Shown: positions 1 through 9,785 of the stretch, one piece after another
How positions within the stretch are numbered: the stretch's first letter is position 1
Layout: the number at the start of each line of letters is the position of its first letter
NCBI GenBank assembly: GCA_902702965.1
Contig: CACRXP010000314.1
Coordinates: forward strand, 277,039 to 341,038
Length of the DNA stretch: 64,000 nucleotides
Direction of reading: 5' to 3'
Origin: Spirometra erinaceieuropaei
Taxonomy: Eukaryota > Platyhelminthes > Cestoda > Diphyllobothriidea > Diphyllobothriidae
Notes under the pieces: generated by a model
The model's input: the letters and a program-made list of their open reading frames with translations, nothing else
What the model was told of the DNA's origin: nothing
Databases searched by the model: none
Made by a program: the position numbers and the translations under genes

Positions 1-700
1 TATTTGCGCGTGGCTTGTGGGCCATCACCAAGGCGGTTACCTGTTGCCGAACGAGGTGTTTTGTTTCGTCGGATTCCTCGGTTTGCTTGAGGATCGATTC
101 CACTGTTGCCACGAGGTTGACCGGATCGGCGTCTGTGGTATTTAAGCAGGCCTCGTGACTCAGCACTTTTAGTTGTTCAGGAGTCAGCTCTTTGGAGGAT
201 AGATTGTGGACTAGGACGTCGTTCTCCTCCTGAAACGTGCGGCTGATATTTCGAAGCTTATCTGCCAGCTCTATATCTCGTTTTGCTCGTAGTTCTCTGG
301 CCCGTTTATCAATCGTCTGTTTCAACAGCATAGTTCCGTCTTCGCCGATGAGATCAGTGCATTTAGCGATCGCTTGGCTCAGAACCCCTTTATATTTCCG
401 CAGTCGAAGATGGCAGTCCTGAAGGAGCGCCCGGATCATTCGCCTGCCGTGTTGCATCACCCATCGTTTAGCCAGACTTGTGTTTACCGGTGGCTTGTAA
501 GACAGGCTCTTCGGAAGCACATGATTGTCAAGGCATCTATGGAGGAATTGAATTTGCGCGTACGCAGATGACACACGAAGGGTAAAGGTTTCCCAACGTC
601 GTGCTGACTCAAGCGCTTCGCGCCCGAAAATATTGCTAATAGAAGCGAAGATTCGAGTCCCCGGACATAAATGAGAAGAAGAGGCGATCTCGGGAACCAT
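1..700 (-). CDS. PLE-7 polyprotein, N-terminal part (runs off the window)
   Basis: Reading the minus strand from the ATG at 700-698, the frame stays open for 233 codons to the window edge with no stop. The product resembles the N-terminal region of Penelope-like element proteins that precedes the reverse transcriptase: a Cys/Pro segment (FLHRCLDNHVLPKSL, about residues 58-72), a basic segment with RELRAKRDIELADKLRN, then VHNLSSKELTPEQLKVLSHEA near residue 170. The RT and GIY-YIG domains would lie left of base 1. The ATG sits 15 bases downstream of a ribozyme-like motif in the element's terminal repeat, and a closely related start (VPAIASSS...PGTRIFASI) is found after the PLE-2 terminal repeat at 32440-32495, which supports the start choice. 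This is the only long undamaged PLE frame in the window, so the copy may be young. Family assignment is from memory of PLE N-termini and was not searched. Confidence 0.72.
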   Translation of the reverse strand, partial: MVPEIASSSHLCPGTRIFASISNIFGREALESARRWETFTLRVSSAYAQIQFLHRCLDNHVLPKSLSYKPPVNTSLAKRWVMQHGRRMIRALLQDCHLRLRKYKGVLSQAIAKCTDLIGEDGTMLLKQTIDKRARELRAKRDIELADKLRNISRTFQEENDVLVHNLSSKELTPEQLKVLSHEACLNTTDADPVNLVATVESILKQTEESDETKHLVRQQVTALVMAHKPRAN

Positions 701-714
701 GATTGTATTGTCCT

Positions 715-748
715 GACGTTTCAAAAGCAGACAAGCTTTCATCGTCGG
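715..748 (-). ncRNA. hammerhead-like ribozyme motif, PLE-7 (minus copy)
   Basis: Minus strand reads CCGACGA, one unpaired U, a 6-bp helix (GAAAGC/GCUUUU) and GAAACGUC. This matches the hammerhead order CUGANGA, helix II, GAAA, UC, except U4 is C in the core. Helix III would be the self-complementary ACGU, which suits a dimeric fold. PLEs are known to encode hammerheads. Confidence 0.5.
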
Positions 749-775
749 AGGTGAGTATCGTACGGCCTCACACAG

Positions 776-783
776 TATTTATA
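776..783 (-). promoter_or_regulatory. TATA-like box in PLE-7 terminal repeat
   Basis: TATAAATA on the minus strand, 27 bases before the ribozyme-like motif. The same box is present in the inverted copy (1222-1229), and CCTATAAATACTG recurs in PLE-2 terminal repeats. This suggests the internal Pol II promoter of the element; function is inferred. Confidence 0.5.
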
Positions 784-828
784 GGATGGGGGTAGATATC
801 AGTCATGCTAACACGGTGGTCAGGCCGG

Positions 829-1061
829 ACGTGAATCCAAACACGGGAGAGCCTACGACGGACCTAAACGTAGCCACACCGCAAATTGGACCCGACGAAG
901 GCGCAGTCATCAATACTGTTGCCTCAACTACTACTCCGGCAGACGGGGAGAAACGCGGTCAGAGGGATGCAATTAAGACTAGCAACCCAGCACGACAATT
1001 AAGGTCAACGCGAATGCGGGCGATGGCCACCAACGTTCAAATGCCGCCCTCCGACGAGTGA
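829..1061 (+). pseudogene. possible PLE C-terminal tail
   Basis: An open frame from 786 to 1061 encodes 91 residues rich in Pro, Thr, Asp and Asn, with no recognised domain. Its first part overlaps the minus-strand terminal repeat. Because it lies just upstream of a plus-strand PLE terminal repeat (1186) and resembles in composition the low-complexity tails that follow the endonuclease in PLE-2 copies (for example 36760-36990), it may be the end of a plus-strand PLE-7 copy. It could equally be chance coding. Confidence 0.3.
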
Positions 1062-1221
1062 CAGGCAGATTGACAGCAGTCACCCTTCCTCCCGCTCTGC
1101 CCCGGCGACTACAGAGACGATCCCTGTGCGTATGCGGGCCATTAGCGCCAAAGCCGATTAACCACCTCCTCCCCCCCTATAATTACCACCGTGTTAGCAT
1201 GACTGATATCTATCCCCATCC

Positions 1222-1229
1222 TATAAATA
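1222..1229 (+). promoter_or_regulatory. TATA-like box in PLE-7 terminal repeat
   Basis: TATAAATA, 27 bases upstream of the ribozyme-like motif; mirror copy of 776-783. Confidence 0.45.
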
Positions 1230-1256
1230 CTGTGTGAGGCCGTACGATACTCACCT

Positions 1257-1290
1257 CCGACGATGAAAGCTTGTCTGCTTTTGAAACGTC
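1257..1290 (+). ncRNA. hammerhead-like ribozyme motif, PLE-7 (plus copy)
   Basis: Same motif as 715-748: CCGACGA, U, GAAAGC helix closed by UUGUCU, GAAACGUC. It carries the same U4-to-C departure from the hammerhead core as its inverted partner. Confidence 0.5.
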
Positions 1291-1333
1291 AGGACAATAC
1301 ATTCATGGTTCCCGAGATCGCCTCTTCTTCTCA

Positions 1334-1356
1334 TATATATATATATATATATATAT
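1334..1356. repeat. (AT)n microsatellite
   Basis: About 11 AT dinucleotides directly between the truncated PLE-7 terminal repeat and the long palindrome. A second AT-rich run lies at 1478-1495. Confidence 0.9.
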
Positions 1357-1440
1357 GAAAAGTAGAAGTGGTTCTTCGGAAAAATCGAGTTTTACTCGAG
1401 TAAAACTCGATTTTTCCGAAGAACCACTTCTACTTTTCAT
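1355..1440. repeat. perfect 86-bp palindrome
   Basis: The two 43-base arms are exact reverse complements with no spacer, centred on ACTCGAGT at 1397/1398. Such a sequence can form a cruciform or hairpin. No protein or element is recognised in it. Confidence 0.95.
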
Positions 1441-1611
1441 TATATCAACTCGGAATGCATACCCCATCTGAGCTACATATATATGTATATATATTATGTG
1501 CGAGATATCTAATGGGGAATCCGCGGTCAAAAATCTAGCCAAAAGGACACCTGTGAATTTCACCTATGCGTGCATTTATTTTTCTGTTCTACTGACACAC
1601 AGACGTTAGGT

Positions 1612-2115
1612 CAGGTCGATCGGGAATATACAACGGTAGAGGGGTGGTTCGAGGCGTTGGACTTCTAACAAACAGGTCGCGAGTTCGAGCCCCAAGTGTT
1701 CCACACTTCGGGGTCGGTTATGACTGGTTGACCTCGGCCAATAAGCTAGAAATGGGCATTCCAGTCTCCCTTGTCTTTGTCGGTAATAACATAGTGTCAT
1801 TATCATCCGCCGCTGTGCGGCTGCTGGTTGGGCTCGAGAGACAGAGAGGGAGAGCCCATAAGACACAACGGGAGGAGTGAGTTCCGTAAGAACGATCGGT
1901 GAGCGCCCATCCAGTATTGTATATTCCCGATCGAAACCGACAGGAAAACGAGCCCTTTTCTCAGTGGTTATAGGTGTTTGACTTCTAACTAACAGGTCGC
2001 AAGTTCGAGCCCCAGGTGTTCTACACCTCGGGGTTCGCTAGACTGGCTGACGACGGCCAATAAGTCAGAAATGGCCGTTCCAGTCTCCATTGTCTTTTTC
2101 GGTAATAAGATTCCA
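1612..2115 (+). mobile_element. tRNA-derived SINE, tandem dimer
   Basis: Two SINE units in direct order. Each has a tRNA-like head (box A at TGGTTCGAGGCG or CAGTGGTTATAGG; box B GAGTTCGAGCC or AAGTTCGAGCC), then a shared body (AATAAGNNAGAAATGG, CCAGTCTCC.TTGTC). The first unit continues through a linker (CGCTGTGCGGCTGCTGGTTGG, then GAGTTCCGTAAGAACGATCGG) into the second head. The anticodon-like segment CTTCTAA resembles tRNA-Arg(TCT); origin from that tRNA is inference. Confidence 0.75.
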
Positions 2116-2118
2116 TAA

Positions 2119-2876
2119 ACTTTAAGAACGCCCTGAAAGGCTGTTCGGGGTTTGGGTTGCAAACTGGCCAGAGGCACTGAGTAACGAGGTCGTAAGTCTC
2201 ACCAGCACGGCGGCCAACGTCGGCAGTCCGTTACCGGATTCGGCAAATTCGTGAGAAAAGCACCACATCGGAGATTCGGAATGTGCGAGAGCAGTGGAGT
2301 AAAATTGTGAGTTGCGTCCCATGCAAAGAGGCCGCGTGACCCACGCCCTACTTGGTCCATTGTTCACCGGCCGCAGTCGATTAAATAACATAACGACCTT
2401 CCTTCTGCCTATTCTGTTCGGAGAATTTGCCTGGGTGGAATATTTGGCAACTTATTGAGCGCGCGGTGAACGCCGCTGTCGATAACAGTAGCACCGAATC
2501 GAACTGCTGAGTAATTAGTCCGCCAACCATCAACAACGGTTGTGAAATTACGGCAATTTGCGACCCAGATGTGGAATAACAATTAATCCTCACACCAAGT
2601 ACAGACATCGGCGCTGGGTAAGAAATCTGTTAATTAAGACTGGTGTGTGATCACATGACAAGCGTTTACCTTGGGCATCCACTACTCTTATCTGTTGAGT
2701 TTTCTGATGCTGGATTCCAGCAAAGACCGACGGGGCCGTGTAAAGTGTTTCAGATATCGCACCATCGTCCTTGTCTTCGCTGCTTTATTTACAGTTCGGA
2801 ATAGTTATGATTTTGGACACGGGCAGCGAAAGTAAGTAACCAGTCCTGCAAACATGTACGTTATTTAGCAAGCCCG
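2119..2876. other. no recognisable feature
   Basis: No coding similarity or known repeat family was recognised between the SINE dimer and the PLE-1 copy. Confidence 0.5.
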
Positions 2877-2915
2877 ATGGAGGTGAGTAAGCGAATTCCG
2901 GGAGGCAGCCCAAGA

Positions 2916-2946
2916 GAAGAAGAAGAAGAAGAAGAAGAAGAAGAAG

Positions 2947-2976
<30 letters not shown>
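2916..2976 (+). repeat. (GAA)n microsatellite
   Basis: About 20 GAA units abutting the 5' truncation point of PLE-1. It happens to be in frame with the RT, so an ATG upstream would give a poly-Glu run fused to the RT; the fusion is very unlikely to be a real protein start. Confidence 0.95.
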
Positions 2977-2977
<1 letters not shown>

Positions 2978-3749
2978 GATTGCTGGAAAAACGAAGTTAT
3001 TAAGATGCACATTAAATGTGCAGTTCCTGTTCAACAACCAACTTCATAGACAAGTAGACGGCATTGCTATGGGCTCACCCCTTGGACCTCTCCTAGCCGA
3101 TGTCTTCATGGGAAAATTGGAGAGATTCCAACCAAGCGAACAGATCGATAAGCTTAAACATTACGGTCGCTATGTTGACGATATCTTTGCCATTGCCACT
3201 GCAGAAACCGATGTAGCAACCCTCTTAGATGCGGCAAATCAGGCACATCCGTCGATCAAATTCACGCTGGAGATGGAAACGGCCGGTTCGCTCCCTTTCT
3301 TAGATGTTCTTCTAAGCAGGAGACCTGACGGGAGTGTCCGAAGAAGCGTCTATCGGAAGAAAACCTGGTCTGGACAATACACGAACTTCGCCAGTTTCGT
3401 ACCCCTCCAACAAAAACGAAATCTAGTCCGATGTTTGGCGCAAAGGGCTAGAAAAATTTGCTCAACAGATAGCATCGAGGAGGAGCTCAGAAAAATCCAG
3501 GACTTGCTTCGCGAAAACGGGTATCCCGACAGCTTCATTGCAAAGAACCTTGCCGAACGACCCACAAAACCCACCACACTGACCGCCGAAAAGAAGACTT
3601 TGTTCCTCAAGGTCCCTTTCCAAGGGGACGCCGCGAGTGAACTCCTACAGAGACGCCTTGATCAAGCTGTCTCGCGAACCTTCCCAGCAGCAAGAGTTCA
3701 AATAGCATTCTCTACTAACCCGATTTTACGCGGAGAAGGTAAGGATTAG
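2977..3749 (+). pseudogene. PLE-1 reverse transcriptase, C-terminal part
   Basis: The open frame shows RT motifs in order: QVDGIAMGSPLGPLLAD (3051-3101), then the catalytic YVDDIF (3171-3188), then LPFLDVLL (3291-3314), followed by the basic linker common to PLEs (VPLQQKRNLVRCLAQRA, ELRKIQDLLRENGYPDSFI). The palm catalytic aspartates are intact. The finger region is absent. The frame ends in a single TAG at 3747-3749; the endonuclease continues in the same frame directly after it. The second copy has AGG at this codon, so the stop is probably a private mutation. Confidence 0.85.
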
Positions 3750-4118
3750 TTGCCACCGCAGACCACCTCAATGTGCATATATTCCTTCATTTGCTCCTGT
3801 GGAGCAGGTTATATTGGTTGCACGAGTCGGCGCTTATCCAAGAGAATACGCGAGCACCTTCCCGCATGGCTGTCAAAAGGTGAAACTAGGAGAATAGACA
3901 GCGCCATTCTCGCGCATGTTGTCGATTCCGGACATCGTGTGGACCCCAACGAAGCTTTTCTTGTAATTTATAAGGTTCCATCGAGCTACCCTAAGTTACT
4001 AGGCCAGCGCCTGTTAGCGACAGCGGAAGCAGCCGTCATTAGGCTACGAAAGCCAATCTTATGCGCGCAGAAGAACCACGTTCAGGCTCCGCGCCTACAG
4101 TGGTCGGAGGTCGACTAA
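3750..4118 (+). pseudogene. PLE-1 GIY-YIG endonuclease
   Basis: In frame with the RT beyond one TAG. The first 40 residues hold the PLE endonuclease core: CSCG, then GYIG, TSRRL and RIREH, the family's metal-binding-type Cys pair and GIY-YIG catalytic region. It ends at TAA in 4116-4118 after a basic tail (EAAVIRLRKPILCAQKN). This domain nicks the target for reverse transcription in intact PLEs. Undamaged internally. Confidence 0.85.
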
Positions 4119-4291
4119 CGCTGCTACACTTCGCGCCCTTCCGCTCTCATCCCGTCCCTGACAATGACTGCTATTACCCACCCCACCCGCCCCCACATTC
4201 CCACACCCCACCCGTGTTTTAAGTAGAACTTTTATCGATTTTTCTTATCGCTGACGTGTTTTTCTTCTACCCCGTTCTCATATAACTGTAC

Positions 4292-4332
4292 TGGCCTGAC
4301 GAGAATTTATCGAAAGCTACGTATGCTCGCCA
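4292..4332 (+). ncRNA. hammerhead ribozyme candidate, PLE-1 copy 1
   Basis: Core CUGACGA (4296-4302) and GAAA (4312-4315). Helix I is UGGC/GCCA (4292-4295 with 4329-4332), helix III is AGC/GCU (4315-4317 with 4325-4327), with predicted cleavage after C4328. Helix II is weak (GA/UC closing AUUUA). The second PLE-1 copy keeps all of these parts with a G-C to G-U change in helix I. Confidence 0.6.
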
Positions 4333-4375
4333 CCTCGTCTTCTGATTACTGCTATGGGAGTTTTCGCAACTCTAA

Positions 4376-7020
4376 AACGAAGTTTATTGACCCGAAGTTT
4401 CGGATAATTAGTAGGACTTATCATCAAAGACAGTCGCAGATAACGAGATAGCACAACGCAAAAGTAACAGACTTTGACAATTCGCAAATTTTTACTGGGT
4501 TTACGTCATAAAATAGGCGCTTTTAGTTCAGGCGGTTCAGCAGCAAATAACACTCTTCTATACAGATACACTGTCTTCCACTAGACATCATTCTGCTCGT
4601 TCGCCGGGCTCAGACTCGTGAAAATTGAAGCATAGAAAAAGCGCCAGGCGAAGTCATTTTCGAAAACAAGGGAGTCAGGGATGACGATTTCTGGCTTAGC
4701 AGTCGTCGTCAGACAGCTCTATTCAGTAACAGGTCTTATAAATGTTTCAGTATTTGAAACCGCGTTTCCCAGTCAATAGGCGAACATGCCTTCTGATCCG
4801 CTCGGTTAGATGCGTAAATAATGGCTGGTCTTTTTCTGCCGCCAAAAAACTTGATTAAGGCAAACTTTCGGAACTTCAGAGAATCTGTATCCGAGCATGG
4901 CGCGTTATGATAATTTATCTCAAAAAATTGCACAAGGTTTAATTTATAAATCCGACCAGTAAGTCAAATCACCGAATTCTTCTAGAATGGGCACCTACTG
5001 ATAAACATTTTTAAAACCGAAATTCGTCTTCCCTCAAGTGCACAGTTTAGAGCGGTCGTACGTGCCAATAAAAAATGTGTGCCCTAATTGGCACTTTGCG
5101 CGGTTTGTTTGTGAAATACATCCAAATGTCAACAGAATAGGAAAACCGAGAGAGACAGAAGCTGACAGTGTTTGACGATGGATCATTTGCCAGTTTGGTT
5201 CAAGCAAAGGGGAGATAAAATGCTCACTCGATGTGATGAGGATGCCCGGTCGGGAGTATCGCCTCATTTCAGTAGCATTAACCCCAAAAGAATCAGCGAT
5301 AGTCATTTATTGCGAACTAACTTTGTGGCTAAACCTGGACCAAACTGAATAACATGGCCCGACTCAGTTTAAGGTTTTGACAAAACTGAATTATACCAGC
5401 ATCTCCCCAAATTCATGTTCACATATTTGTTACTTTTGTCCGTTGAGTAGAGGACTGCAGTTGGTTTTCGACCTCCAAAATAATAGGTTCGGCGTTATTG
5501 TGCCCAAAGTAATTCCTTTGAGCTACAGTGGTCCAGTCAAATTTTGTCTATCTATCCCCAATATGGTATGCTTAAAAGTATGCTCTTCCTGCATTTTTGC
5601 TTGAAGGAAGCATACGCGTGAAAACTTATTAAAAAATTCGGTAGCTTTAAACGACACCTTACTCAGGCTTCTATCCATATAGTGGGAACTCTCATCATAA
5701 TGAAATACGGTTTTATGGAAAAGATTCAATACTCAACAGTCTGTTGTTCAGTAGAAAAGGAGCAGATTATACTTTTGCTATGGGGACTGGTTCTGTCGAC
5801 ACCGTTCTCGCGAAATTTTACGCAACATTTAGCAATGATTTTGGGTCACAGCATACGCGGCATACAGGGCGGTTTGGAGGTAGATTTCACGGGCGATGTT
5901 TATGTTTTAGTGTAACCAAAATTTTTAGCATGATCACTTTAATATAATTCGCTCCGCTCTGAGTTTCCAGTATGTTGCGCCTATTCTCTTCACTACCTGT
6001 CAGAAACAGTTAAGCAAACACGAAGGTGTGGACTGCAAGATAGCTTTAGATGGAAATCGAATAAATTCTTTTAGTTAAGGCAGTTGCCCTTTCTGAAAAC
6101 CGTCCCATTCTCACGGTTCGTCAAAATAAAAGGAAAGGAGTTTAATGCGTGCCAGCTTTTGCCAATAAGAAGCATATTTGTTTAATAATGCCAAAATCTC
6201 CCAACGCCCAATTATAATTTTTAAGCAGAGCTGCATTCATTTCTTCCCCGACGCTTGAAAAGCAGTAAGCTAAGGAAAATCTTTCTCGCGTTCACGAGGA
6301 AATATTTGCGGTTAAATTACCACAGAACACATCTCTTATTACCGTAGCGTTTACCGCGAGAAACGATAGAGCACAAACACCCCACTCCCTTCGAAAGTGC
6401 CTAAAGCGACCGTACTTTATTGGAGGGCTGGACAGTTCATTCGAACCTGGGAACGAGCGTAATGTTGGTTTTTCTCAAAAGAGGCAGCTCAACCTTTTTC
6501 GAGATAGCTCAGATAACACGAGGTCTTCAAAACTTTAAAAATAAACATTCAGGAGACAGTGGATGAGCGTGAGGGTATTTAAAGGGGAAAAAGACGGCAT
6601 ATTCATATATAGAACCCCACCTAAAGATTAATCTAGTCTCAAAATGATGTGAAAACTCAAATGAAATATTTGAAGCAAAAGTCAAAACGAGCAGGTAAAA
6701 AGGCTTAGCAGTAAAAATAGGAACATTTTTATAGGTATGGGGTAGATCTCAGACTGGACAGTAGTCCAACACACAGATTTATATTGTCACGATGCAGGCT
6801 TTATAAAATTATCCAATAAAAGCTTATTGCATAGGACTCAAGTTGCGAAACAATATGCCGTCTCCTAATAACCACACGGAAGAGATTAATTTTTTTAAGA
6901 GACATCCATAATTACGATACCGCTATTCAGACGGCAAGTTGGCGAGCAGATGTTGCTTTCGGTGAATTCTTCTCATGCCAGTACAATTATATGGGAACGG
7001 GTTAGAAACAAAAACATACA
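4376..7020. other. AT-rich stretch without recognised genes
   Basis: About 2.6 kb with only short frames and no similarity I recognise to proteins or to the repeat families elsewhere in the window. A tiny piece near 6925-6945 (ATTCAGACGGCAAGTTGGCG) resembles PLE-4 RT at 12023-12042. Confidence 0.5.
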
Positions 7021-7029
7021 GTGATAAGA

Positions 7030-7375
7030 GAAGCCGATTAAATTGCGTCCATCAGATTCACGCTGGAGATGGGAACGGCCGGATCGCTCCTTTTCTTAGA
7101 TACTCTTCTAAACAGGAGACCTGATGGCAGCGTCCGAAGGAGGATCCATCCGAAGAACAATACACGGACTTCGCCAGTTTGGCGTTTGACACTAGGAGCG
7201 ATAAAAACTCTTTATCAGGTAGCATCGATGAGGAGTTTAGAAAAATCCAGCACCTGCTTCGCAAAAACGGATATCTTGACAGGTTTATTGAAAAGAGCAT
7301 TGCCGAACGGCCGGCAAATCCCACAACACTGACTGCTGAAAACAAAATCCTGTCCCTTAAAGTTGTGGACATTTT
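7030..7375 (+). pseudogene. PLE-1 RT fragment
   Basis: Translated segments match PLE-1 from the IRFTLEM..LPFLD region through EELRKIQ and IAERPANPTTLTAENKIL, in two frames with an internal deletion near 7175-7215. Truncated at both ends, and fused tail-to-tail with a PLE-4 fragment at about 7376. Confidence 0.8.
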
Positions 7376-7795
7376 GTAGCATGTCCTTCTTTACGATAAC
7401 AGGCGTGTCGTCTACGAAACGGCATTAAAATACCGGCTTATGTTGAATGAAGACAATCTTTTCTAACTCCTTAAGGACCGGTTCTGCCACTAAACCGGAG
7501 ACCGGTGCGCCCATTGGAGTTCCCTGCTCTGTTCATAGGTCTCTCCAGCAAAATTACCGTAAGTTTGTAGACAGAATTCAAGCTGACGCATGAGGTGCTC
7601 AGTCGTGTGTGCACTCTCATTCTCGTCGTACGTCTCTTCAAGTCTCTTGCGAAAGACTTCGCGCACTAAGTTTGGTGGGATAGATGTCAATAACGACGTC
7701 ACATCGGAGGAGACCATGGTATCGTCCGACTGAATCTTCTGACCACCGAGGTATATGAGGAATTTAGATGCTGATCGAACTGGAATAGTCGAATA
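7376..7795 (-). pseudogene. PLE-4 reverse transcriptase fragment
   Basis: On the minus strand: MVSSDVTSLLTSIPPNL (the RT motif with the first catalytic Asp), EHLMRQLEFCLQTYGNF, then in another frame SGLVAEPVLKELEKI and CRFVDDTPVIVKKD (second catalytic motif). A frameshift and a stop (after HKPVF) disable it. It ends abruptly next to the PLE-1 fragment. Confidence 0.8.
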
Positions 7796-8008
7796 TCAGT
7801 ATGTTATTACCAACAATGACAAGGTAGACTGAAACGGCCATTTTTGGCTTATTAGCCGTCGTCAGCCAGTCATACCCAACCCCGAAGTTTGGAACATCCG
7901 AAGCTCGAATTCGCGACCTGTCAGTTAGAAGTTCACGCCTCTAACCACTGGGCCACGAGCCCGTTGCCCTGTCGGTTCCGATCGGGAATATACAATGGTA
8001 GGGGCGAC
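7796..8008 (-). mobile_element. tRNA-derived SINE
   Basis: Minus-strand unit with CCCGATCGGAACCGACAGG leader, box A (GGCCCAGTGGTTAGAGGCG), box B region and the conserved body. A plus-strand tail of the same family follows at 8009-8118, giving an inverted junction. Confidence 0.75.
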
Positions 8009-8118
8009 TATATCATGCGCCGCTATGCGGCTGCTGGTTGGCCTCGAGAGAGAGCCCGTAAAGCACAACGGAACCAGTAAATTCCGTAAGACAGATCAGT
8101 GAGCGCCCCCTACCATAG
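8009..8118 (+). mobile_element. SINE 3' tail fragment
   Basis: Holds the SINE linker CGCTATGCGGCTGCTGGTTGG and the terminal GAGCGCCCCCTACCAT-type end on the plus strand, without a tRNA head. Confidence 0.65.
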
Positions 8119-9095
8119 TCAAATTTCAGTTTATTTGGAATGGATAATAGGCAAAGTCTTTGAAAACCCTACTGATTAAATGTCACGTGGTTAGAAATAA
8201 TTGTGCACGAACCATTAAAATATTTGCTATTAATACAGTACTTGATTCATTTGATCACAGTTGTCTCAGAGAAATAATTTGCGGGGTCGCGGGGTATTTA
8301 GTTCACATTCAGACTCTCGAGGGAAAACAGGGGACACAAATAATCATCCATGTGTTTCGTGAAGAGTTGTAGAGACGTCGCCTCCACGACTGACTGAGAG
8401 AAATCGTTCCATTTCTCCACTACCCTTTGCATAAAAAAATCAGAACGATGATTCAGCCTGGACATTGTTGTCCGTAGCTTTATCGAGTGGTTAAGAAGAT
8501 AGGGTGAAGGGCGTCACTGAAGCATGCCCTTAAATCTAAGTCCATGCTCGAGGCCATGCACTACCTTGTAGACGAGGATAAGATCACCTCTTTGCTGCCT
8601 GTAACACAGAGGGAATAAATTAAGGCAATTCAGCCTGACTGTGTGGGATTGGCGTTTTAGACCATTTGCCAGCTTTGTTGCACGACGTTGTACCCGTTCG
8701 AGGCATGCTTGGTCCTTTACTAGCCATGACCGCCATGCTTGTAGGCCATATTCTTAATGGGGCCGAACAAAGATGTAGTAAACTCTCCCAAAAACGTCTT
8801 GGTCAAAGGATACGAACGCCCTTTTGATTGCATGGAGCACTCCCATGGCGTTTTATTGCAGCCTTGTGGCACTGCCGTGTTGGTTTCAGGTTGTTCTGCA
8901 TCCAAACCCCGAGATCCTTCTGTGAAGATTCTGCGGGGAGTCTTATATCTTTCAGGTGATATGTTCTCAGGCTCTCGTTTGAACGAGAGTTGGTTGGACG
9001 CAGATGAGGGAGGGCACACTTCTGCACATTGAACTTTAGAAGCCTATTCTCCGACCACGCTTGCAGTCAATGCAGATTGTTTTGGAGGACTCTCT
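8119..9095 (-). mobile_element. LINE-A 3' segment, inverted copy
   Basis: Reverse-complement copy of 16545-17515, apparently near-identical over about 930 bp. It encodes the C-terminal part of a CR1-like LINE ORF2 (KDLGVWMQNN, VEKWNDFSQSVV), broken by the same stop codons as the plus-strand copy. It is 5'-truncated at about 9095 and its 3' tail lacks about 15 bases present in the other copy. Confidence 0.85.
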
Positions 9096-9127
9096 ATTCA
9101 TAATGTCCTGGAGGGTTCATTGAGTCA

Positions 9128-9412
9128 CTGAGCAAGTGACTCAGTAGTTAGGGCGTTGGACTTTCAACCAGCACATGGCAAGATCGAGCCCCATGTATTG
9201 CACACTTTAGGGTTGCGTATGGCTGGATGACGACGACTACAAATAAGCCAGAAATGGTCAGTATAGTCTCTCTTATCCCTGTCGATAATGCTGTTCTATC
9301 TATATTAGGTACCACTATGCGGCTGTTGGCAGGGGTCGAGATAGAACTTCAAGGCACTGTGGAACGAGTAAGTGCCGTAACGCGATCGGTGAACACTCCC
9401 CTACCAAGTACA
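9128..9412 (+). mobile_element. tRNA-derived SINE, single full unit
   Basis: Diverged unit with box A (TAGTTAGGGCG), box B (AAGATCGAGCC), body (AATAAGCCAGAAATGG), linker (CACTATGCGGCTGTTGGC) and end (GATCGGTGAACACTCCCCTACCA). It defines a unit of about 285 bp. Confidence 0.75.
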
Positions 9413-9688
9413 TTTTTGGCTTTCGTAAATCCCGCTTCGACCATCTTTCACAGCAAGTAAATGCATCAGCTGTTGTCGCTTGCTCTATATTCGTGTGGGG
9501 TGGTTTTGTGAAACGTAGCGTGCTTTCGCCTTTGTGCCAGAAATGAACCCAACGTGTGTCCTGAATACCTGAATATTGTTATCGATAGGAGTTTGTAGAC
9601 CGTGGCATTATATACGTATGTACGTACGCACTTAAAGAGCTGGAGACACAGCCCTTGGTGACCCTATTTATGTTCAAAGATTTTGCAT
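9413..9688. other. no recognisable feature
   Basis: Short stretch between the SINE and the PLE-5 tail; nothing recognised. Confidence 0.4.
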
Positions 9689-9785
9689 ATTCACAATTAA
9701 AATAAAGTTTTAAACGAGGCATTCGCTGGGAGAGGTGTATTGGAGATCTGACGTTTCGAGTCGTCGTTTCTTTTACCCATAATCA
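9689..9785 (-). mobile_element. PLE-5 3' tail, distal piece
   Basis: On the minus strand this matches 18385-18480 (AAGAAACGACNACTCGAAACG, CTCCARTACACCTCTCCC). The tail resumes at 10389-10425, so the TIR element between them is an insertion. The ACTCGAAACGTC piece is a possible ribozyme 3' core, but the CUGANGA part is not preserved. Confidence 0.65.

Larger units (their letters stand above)
701..828 (-). repeat. PLE-7 terminal repeat (pLTR), 5' end of the minus-strand element
   Basis: Together with the start of the ORF, this block is an inverted copy of 1186-1333. It holds a TATA-like box, a hammerhead-like motif and then the element's ATG, in that order on the minus strand. PLEs are known to carry such pseudo-LTRs. 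Confidence 0.7.
1186..1333 (+). repeat. PLE-7 terminal repeat, plus-strand copy
   Basis: Near-perfect inverted copy of 665-828. It includes the TATA-like box, the ribozyme-like motif and the first ten codons of the element ORF (MVPEIASSSH), and then breaks off exactly at an (AT)n run. With the left copy it forms a head-to-head pair. Confidence 0.75.
2977..4375 (+). mobile_element. PLE-1, 5'-truncated Penelope-like element
   Basis: Contains the C-terminal half of the RT, the connecting region, the GIY-YIG endonuclease and a 3' terminal region with a hammerhead motif. It starts directly at the GAA run, so everything upstream of the RT palm is missing. The 3' end is set by alignment with the second PLE-1 copy (53.8-55.3 kb): both end at TTTTCGCAACTCTAAAAC or close to it. 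Confidence 0.85.

Noticed and set aside
2877..2976. Poly-glutamate N-terminus for the RT frame
   Set aside because: It is the GAA microsatellite in frame with a truncated PLE; no evidence of a real fused protein.
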